16,698 nucleotides of DNA, taken from Microcaldota archaeon (GTDB lineage: Archaea > Micrarchaeota > Micrarchaeia > Anstonellales > J096). Below are positions 12,946 through 16,698 of the stretch, piece by piece (positions within the stretch are counted from its first letter, which is position 1; every line of letters begins with the position of its first letter). Under the pieces are notes generated by a model that did not search any database, was not told the DNA's origin, and worked only from the letters and a program-made list of their open reading frames with translations. The DNA lies in contig JAPLWW010000067.1 in the NCBI GenBank assembly GCA_026396375.1, positions 1 through 16,698 of the forward strand, written 5' to 3'. The position numbers were made by a program, and so were the translations under genes.

Positions 12946-13716
12946 TCAATGGTAATAGACAAAGAACAGTATGTAGGCCACGAACAGGACAATTCCGAGC
13001 AATATGAAAAATATAAACGGCAATATTGCCGACAATGCCGCGTTCTTCGGATCCATGCCATGGAGCCTTATGTTCAATTTATAGACCAGGTACATGATTC
13101 CGACAGCGAAAGTAAAGGCGAAAAGATAGCCTACGCAGGGAAGCATGGTCAGGATCAAGAATGGAAGCTGCAGTATCATCACTGCGCCAGTGATGGAGCC
13201 GATCACTGAAAGCATCTTCCAGAATCCCCCTTTTCCGCCGAATATTTTCGCGGATATGAAGAACACCGCCGTGCTGAAAATCAGGATCAGGAAATCCATT
13301 ATTAGAACTATGGCAACGATTATGGCAAACCCTATCGCAAAAGACGCCAGAAATGACGTTATGACGGCCAGATCAAGCGCAGAGACAAATGCATTCATCG
13401 AGTCTCTTGATGATGAGGAAAACAGGTATAAGCCGAGGAATAGGACGGCATACAATGAAAGCATCAAAGCGATGTATACGCCGCAGGAAATATAGTGCGG
13501 AACCACCAAGTCAAGATAGCCCCTTTTCACTGAAGTTGTCTCGATCTCCTTCGCAATCGCGGCATTTGGATCAGTTACAAGCTCTGCAAGCTCCTTTTTC
13601 CTTATGAAAGGGATTAGTGAGAAGTATTTCCTTACCAGATCCTTTATTGAATCTGTTATCGAACCTTCTGGGCTTCCGCTTTTTTCCGATGGCTTTCTTT
13701 CATTTGACTTTGCCAT
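12946..13716 (-). CDS. Yip1-domain-like membrane protein (paralog 1)
   Basis: A 256-residue protein with a short charged N-terminus, the cytosolic block KYFSLIPFIRKKELAELV then SVKRGYLDLVVP, and about five membrane segments. The family loop reads GGKGGFWKMLSVIGSITGA and is followed by LPCVGYLFAFT and KLNIRLHG, all with counterparts in the neighbouring paralog. The N-terminal tail differs completely from that of paralog 2 (acidic/Ser-rich and short against long and basic), so the two may bind different partners. The start codons of the two genes are 834 bp apart, the same distance as their promoter repeats. A TATA box (13737-13745) is 21 bp before the ATG. Confidence 0.8.
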   Translation of the reverse strand: MAKSNERKPSEKSGSPEGSITDSIKDLVRKYFSLIPFIRKKELAELVTDPNAAIAKEIETTSVKRGYLDLVVPHYISCGVYIALMLSLYAVLFLGLYLFSSSSRDSMNAFVSALDLAVITSFLASFAIGFAIIVAIVLIMDFLILIFSTAVFFISAKIFGGKGGFWKMLSVIGSITGAVMILQLPFLILTMLPCVGYLFAFTFAVGIMYLVYKLNIRLHGMDPKNAALSAILPFIFFILLGIVLFVAYILFFVYYH

Positions 13717-13734
13717 GATATTTTCCTGAGCCTT

Positions 13735-13764
13735 GGATTTAAAAGATCATGTCTTCACTACCGA
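13735..13764 (-). repeat. 30-bp promoter repeat (copy 1), overlapping the end of cysS
   Basis: This is the parent copy of 12901-12930. It carries the TATA box of the first Yip1-like gene at 13737-13745, and the region upstream of that TATA is the last five codons and stop of cysS. Coding and promoter sequence thus overlap or adjoin directly. Confidence 0.8.
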
Positions 13765-14508
13765 GATTCCGACCAATGTTTCCTCTCCTGCATCCATGGT
13801 GTTGTATCCCTTCTCCTTTATCCTGTTTCTCAATTCATCGGCCTTGTTCCAGTCCTTTGCCTTCCTTGCTTCCTTCCTTTCGTTTATCATTCCGGTTATT
13901 TCCTCAGGGATTTTCCCTTCCTCAAGCACTCCAAGGATATTGTCTATCCTGTTCAGCGCATCTATGGCTTTTCCTGCGCTTTGCTTAGAGACCTTGTTCT
14001 GCAGAAGCATTTTGTTGATCTCCGAGACAAAGCTGAAAAGCTCTGCCAAGGCGTCCGAGATATGAAGGTCGTTGTCCATCTGCTTCTCAAAGCCGGAAAT
14101 GAATTGTACGATTAGCTCCTCTATCTTCTTTTCTGTTTCCTGGTCTGATTTTCCGTTTGCGCATTTCAGCCTTAAGATTAAATCAAGAAGGTTCTGCACT
14201 GTCTTTGCCGAGGAATCCAAGGCCTCGAACGTGAAGTTGAGCTGCTGCTTGTAGTGCGTTGACAATAGAATCCACCTTACTGCCTTTGGATGGTACCCTT
14301 TGGAGAGAATGTCCCTCAATGTGTAGAAATTGCCAAGGCTCTTGCTCATCTTCTTGTTGTCAACCATAAGGTGCTCCGAATGGAGCCAGTATTTCACAAA
14401 CTGCTTCCCTGAAGCGGCTTCGCTTTGCGCGATCTCGTTCTCATGATGGGGAAACATATTGTCCACACCGCCCGTGTGAATGTCAAAGGTTTCTCCAAGG
14501 TATTTCAT
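13747..14508 (-). pseudogene. cysS: Cysteinyl-tRNA synthetase, C-terminal fragment
   Basis: This frame holds the second half of CysRS: KYLGETFDIHTGGVDNMFPHH, HENEIAQSEA with the zinc ligands His21 and Glu25, the KMSKS signature (residues 53-57) and the helical anticodon-binding domain to the end. It begins exactly where the family has '..MKYLG', with an ATG overlapping the TGA of the upstream fragment (ATGA, 14508-14505). About 70 residues normally found between the fragments are missing, among them the WHIECSAM segment with the zinc ligand Cys209 (E. coli numbering) and the DFALWK region. The two fragments total 400 residues and with 70 more would reach the normal 460-475. Unless the missing part is an assembly error, the enzyme should be inactive. 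The region is otherwise free of stops, so the damage is recent or artificial. Confidence 0.88.
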
Positions 14509-14948
14509 AAATAGATTGAGTTGTCCTCGCCCCTATAGGCATAGCCCTTTTCCATCAGCTTTTTTATGATAGAAACCATTTCATTGATGTGCTCTGTCGC
14601 CCTTGGATAGACAGAGGCTTTCCTGATGTTAAGGATTACTATATCCTCGAAGAATGCCTTCTCGTACCTTTGGGTAAATTCCTTAAGGGAAATTCCTTCC
14701 TTCTGCGAGTCCCTTATTGTCTTGTCATCAACGTCGGTTATGTTCATGACATGTTTGACATTATATCCCCTGTATTCCAGGTATCTTCTCAAAAGGTCCT
14801 CAAAAATATATGTCCTGTAGTTGCCTATGTGGGGATAATTGTAGACTGTTGGCCCGCAGGTGTAAAGCCCGACTGGACCGGCTGAGTTGCCGTTGAGCGG
14901 CTTGAACTCCTCGAGCGCCCTTGATAAGCTGTTGAATAGCTGAAGCAT
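14505..14948 (-). pseudogene. cysS: Cysteinyl-tRNA synthetase, N-terminal fragment
   Basis: This 147-residue frame holds the first half of the CysRS Rossmann fold: YTCGPTVYNYPHIGNYRTY with zinc ligand Cys31 and the class I HIGN motif (40-43), then VMNITDVDDKTI and a helix ending EKGYAYRGEDNSIY. In intact enzymes the next residues are 'FD...'; here the frame shifts after TATTT and stops two codons on. The right breakpoint is the ATG codon of MKYLG, so the lost DNA was 3n+1 bases, about 210. A TATA box (14970-14978) stands 22 bp before the ATG, so the gene is still equipped for expression. If it is real, cells would need another route to Cys-tRNA, such as SepRS/SepCysS or a second cysS. Confidence 0.88.
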
Positions 14949-14969
14949 AAATGAAATAAAGAATTAAAA

Positions 14970-14978
14970 TTTAAAAAG
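14970..14978 (-). promoter_or_regulatory. TATA box of cysS
   Basis: On the minus strand this reads CTTTTTAAA, 22-30 bp before the ATG at 14948; leaderless spacing. Confidence 0.6.
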
Positions 14979-14990
14979 CCACTCCTTCGG

Positions 14991-15683
14991 TCATTTCCTG
15001 TCAAGGACGAAGGCCCAGATCAGGGCTGCCAATACTCCTCCGATGCACGGAGCAATGATGAACAAGGGCAGTTGCGCCAATGCCTGGCCTCCGGCAATCA
15101 GAGCCGGGCCAAGGCTCCTTGCAGGGTTGACTGAAGTGCCGGTAATCGGAATGCTGACCAGATGTATGATCACTAGGGCTATGCCTATTGCGATCCCTGC
15201 GAAACCTGCTGGAGCGCCCTTGCTTGTTGCGCCGAATATCACAAGCAAGAATATCATTGTCATTACAACTTCAGTAATGAACGCTGAGATGATCGAATAC
15301 CCGCCAAGATAATCAGGCCCGTACCCGTTTTGGCCAAGGCCATTTACAGCAAGCGAATAGCCAGGGTTTCCGCTCAGGATCAGAAACAGTACAAGAGACG
15401 CAAGGATCGCCCCTATGCATTGGGATATTACATACCCTATTGCGTCATCCAGCTTGATCTTGCCTGCAACCAGCATGGCCAGCGTTATTGCAGGATTGAT
15501 ATGGCATCCTGAAATGTTGCCTATGGCATATACCATGACCAAAACAGCGAATCCGAAAGCCAGGGCGATTCCCAAGAATCCTATATAGCTCCCTGCTATG
15601 ACTGCGCTTCCGCATCCTATCAAAACCAGGACAAAAGTCCCTATCAATTCAGCAGCATATTTTTCAAGATTGTTTAGATTCAT
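14991..15683 (-). CDS. Aquaporin, AqpZ-like water channel
   Basis: A 230-residue MIP-family channel with six membrane helices and two NPA half-helices (residues 63-65, in GCHINPAITL; and 186-188, in TSVNPARS). The selectivity-filter positions are Phe43, His174, Thr183 and Arg189, the same residues at the same numbers as E. coli AqpZ, so it should pass water rather than glycerol. The stretch FGATSKGAPAGFAGIAIG and the NGYG...LGGYS loop also follow AqpZ rather than archaeal AqpM, which suggests acquisition from bacteria (inference). The ATG has a GGTG Shine-Dalgarno (15694-15691) 7 nt upstream and a TATA box near 15720-15728. It stands between the membrane methyltransferase and cysS on the same strand but has its own promoter. 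Confidence 0.94.
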   Translation of the reverse strand: MNLNNLEKYAAELIGTFVLVLIGCGSAVIAGSYIGFLGIALAFGFAVLVMVYAIGNISGCHINPAITLAMLVAGKIKLDDAIGYVISQCIGAILASLVLFLILSGNPGYSLAVNGLGQNGYGPDYLGGYSIISAFITEVVMTMIFLLVIFGATSKGAPAGFAGIAIGIALVIIHLVSIPITGTSVNPARSLGPALIAGGQALAQLPLFIIAPCIGGVLAALIWAFVLDRK

Positions 15684-15719
15684 GGATATCCACCAGCAAT
15701 ATCAATCATAAATATAATC

Positions 15720-15728
15720 ATTTAAAAA
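15720..15728 (-). promoter_or_regulatory. TATA box of the aquaporin gene
   Basis: On the minus strand this reads TTTTTAAAT. The predicted leader is about 13-20 nt and contains the GGTG Shine-Dalgarno at 15694-15691. Confidence 0.5.
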
Positions 15729-15761
15729 ATATAGGGTTGGCCCCTTTTTCAGCGCTATAAT

Positions 15762-16469
15762 TTACCAGATTCCAGGCACCAACCTGTATCTTACCTTTTT
15801 CGCGTATTCTTTGTATCCCTTCAGATCTTTCTGGAGGAACTCGTCTTCGAAGTGGGTGCGGAAAACGAATGCGGCAGCAAGCAGGAGCGCAGGCACCAGC
15901 CCGTAAAGCGAGCCGAAGCCAAGCGGCATGGCTGCATAGAAAACGATCATCCCGAGATACCCCGGATGCCTGACTATGGCATAGGGCCCTATTGTAACAA
16001 CCCTATGCTTCCTTTCCTTCTGGATCCTGACAACCCCCTCAAAGAACTTGTTAACGACAAGCGCCCATGATGTAAATGTCCAGCCTGCGATGAACAGGAG
16101 AACGCCAGCAAGATAATATCCGATGCCGAGAGTGGCTCCGGACCTGACATCAAGGCCGCAGACAACAGGAAGCGCGAACATCAAAATTATATAGAGCCAG
16201 GCATAGACCTTGTCCCACCATTTCATCCTGCCCTTGAGCATTTCGCTTCTCGCCTCTATGACTTCAGGGTTATACTTCAGGAATATCAGCATGTTAAAGA
16301 AAAGGGATATGATATAAAGCCCGAAGAAAAGCCATGCCCCTGGAAGATCTGTCCTTCCCGCGGACAGGAAGAACAGCCCGAACATCAGCAGCATGCTGAA
16401 CAATACCTGCGCTCCCCTTTTGACTGCAGCCTTCCAGAACACAGTTTTTTTCCCATTTTTCCCAGCCAA
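15762..16469 (-). CDS. Isoprenylcysteine carboxyl methyltransferase (ICMT/PEMT)-like membrane protein
   Basis: An integral membrane methyltransferase-like protein with about five or six helices. The C-terminal SAM-binding signature is clear: GPYAIVRHPGYLGMIVFY, then a helix pair, then FEDEFLQKDLKGYKEYAKKV and the ending RYRLVPGIW (family pattern GPYxxVRHPxYxG ... EE..L....GYxxY...RxRLxPGxW). Substrates of archaeal members are unknown; lipids or small isoprenoid thiols are possible. The likely start is TTG at 16469 (235 residues), with GGTG 6 nt upstream; the GTG at 16478, in the same frame, is part of that Shine-Dalgarno and would add three residues. No TATA box is seen, and the MFS gene ends about 33 bp upstream, so the two are probably cotranscribed. 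Confidence 0.82.
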   Translation of the reverse strand: MAGKNGKKTVFWKAAVKRGAQVLFSMLLMFGLFFLSAGRTDLPGAWLFFGLYIISLFFNMLIFLKYNPEVIEARSEMLKGRMKWWDKVYAWLYIILMFALPVVCGLDVRSGATLGIGYYLAGVLLFIAGWTFTSWALVVNKFFEGVVRIQKERKHRVVTIGPYAIVRHPGYLGMIVFYAAMPLGFGSLYGLVPALLLAAAFVFRTHFEDEFLQKDLKGYKEYAKKVRYRLVPGIW

Positions 16470-16502
16470 AACATCCACCCTATGGAAATTATCTTATCAT
16501 GA

Positions 16503-16698
16503 TCATCTTCTGCAGCAGACCATCAGCGCAACAGCGGAAAATGCAGCTATGCCCGCGGCTGCTGTGAAGCCAACCAACGGCCCGGCAAATGCCCACAGCG
16601 CTCCAACCATTATGCTGGCAGGCAGGTATGCAACCCCTATTGCGGTGTTGTATGCCCCGATCGCCGTGCTTCGCCTTTCCTCCTTTACCATGTCGCTG
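16503..16698 (-). CDS. MFS transporter (C-terminal end only)
   Basis: The last 65 or so residues of a major facilitator transporter; the frame is open to the window edge. The sequence DMVKEERRSTAIGAYNTAIG is the conserved loop before helix 11 (family pattern 'xxERRGTAxGxYNxxxGLAxLPAS'), followed by two hydrophobic helices around AGPLVGF and a CCRR ending. This form is typical of drug- or sugar-phosphate-type MFS exporters. Substrate is unknown. It is likely cotranscribed with the methyltransferase-like gene that follows. Confidence 0.82.
   Translation of the reverse strand, partial: SDMVKEERRSTAIGAYNTAIGVAYLPASIMVGALWAFAGPLVGFTAAAGIAAFSAVALMVCCRR

Noticed and set aside
1..16698. CRISPR array, insertion sequence or prophage
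   Set aside because: No regularly spaced repeats, transposase or phage gene was seen; the only repeats are the duplication scar, the tRNA-like element and the protein repeats listed.

Overview
The window is archaeal. It carries initiation factor aIF2-gamma, ribosomal proteins eS6 and eL41, an archaeal-type asparaginyl-tRNA synthetase and a tRNA-Val with no encoded CCA. Most genes have a TATA box of the TTTAAA type about 22-30 bp before the start codon (many probably leaderless), and there is a textbook archaeal C/D box guide RNA. Short intergenic spaces, small membrane proteins and many unrecognised genes suggest a small-genome, possibly DPANN-like, lineage, but the window alone cannot fix the phylum.

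Layout. 2-508 is the end of a MacB/FtsX-type ABC permease. 545-994 and 3302-3742 are two small four-helix membrane proteins with similar N-termini. 1074-2021 is an unrecognised 315-residue protein. 2204-2275(-) is tRNA-Val(UAC); just upstream lies a 54-nt element (2279-2332) that repeats its acceptor stem. 2397-2885 is a PduO-type cobalamin adenosyltransferase. 2872-3138(-) is a small membrane protein whose leader holds a dual-guide C/D box sRNA (3149-3204). 3789-5796(-) is a translation operon: eS6, aIF2-gamma, and a free-standing PUA-like RNA-binding protein. 5923-9129 is an island of four or five unrecognised genes, including a 527-residue protein made of four degenerate repeats. 9126-10409(-) is AsnRS, divergent from a phosphohexomutase (10507-11841). 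11845-11958(-) is the tiny ribosomal protein eL41 with a TTG start. 12040-13716(-) holds two tandem Yip1-like membrane proteins. 13747-14948(-) is a cysteinyl-tRNA synthetase broken in two, with about 70 central residues missing. 14991-15683(-) is an AqpZ-like aquaporin, 15762-16469(-) an isoprenylcysteine-methyltransferase-like membrane enzyme, and 16503-16698(-) the end of an MFS transporter.

How it fits together. Much of the window serves translation: tRNA, two aminoacyl-tRNA synthetases, two ribosomal proteins, an initiation factor, a PUA-like protein and an RNA-methylation guide. The rest is mostly envelope and transport. The points most worth following are the C/D sRNA with its own promoter, the tRNA-Val-like minihelix, the broken cysS, the fossil of the cysS tail left between the Yip1 paralogs (which dates the duplication mechanism), and the hypothetical island with its four-repeat protein and an in-frame amber codon.
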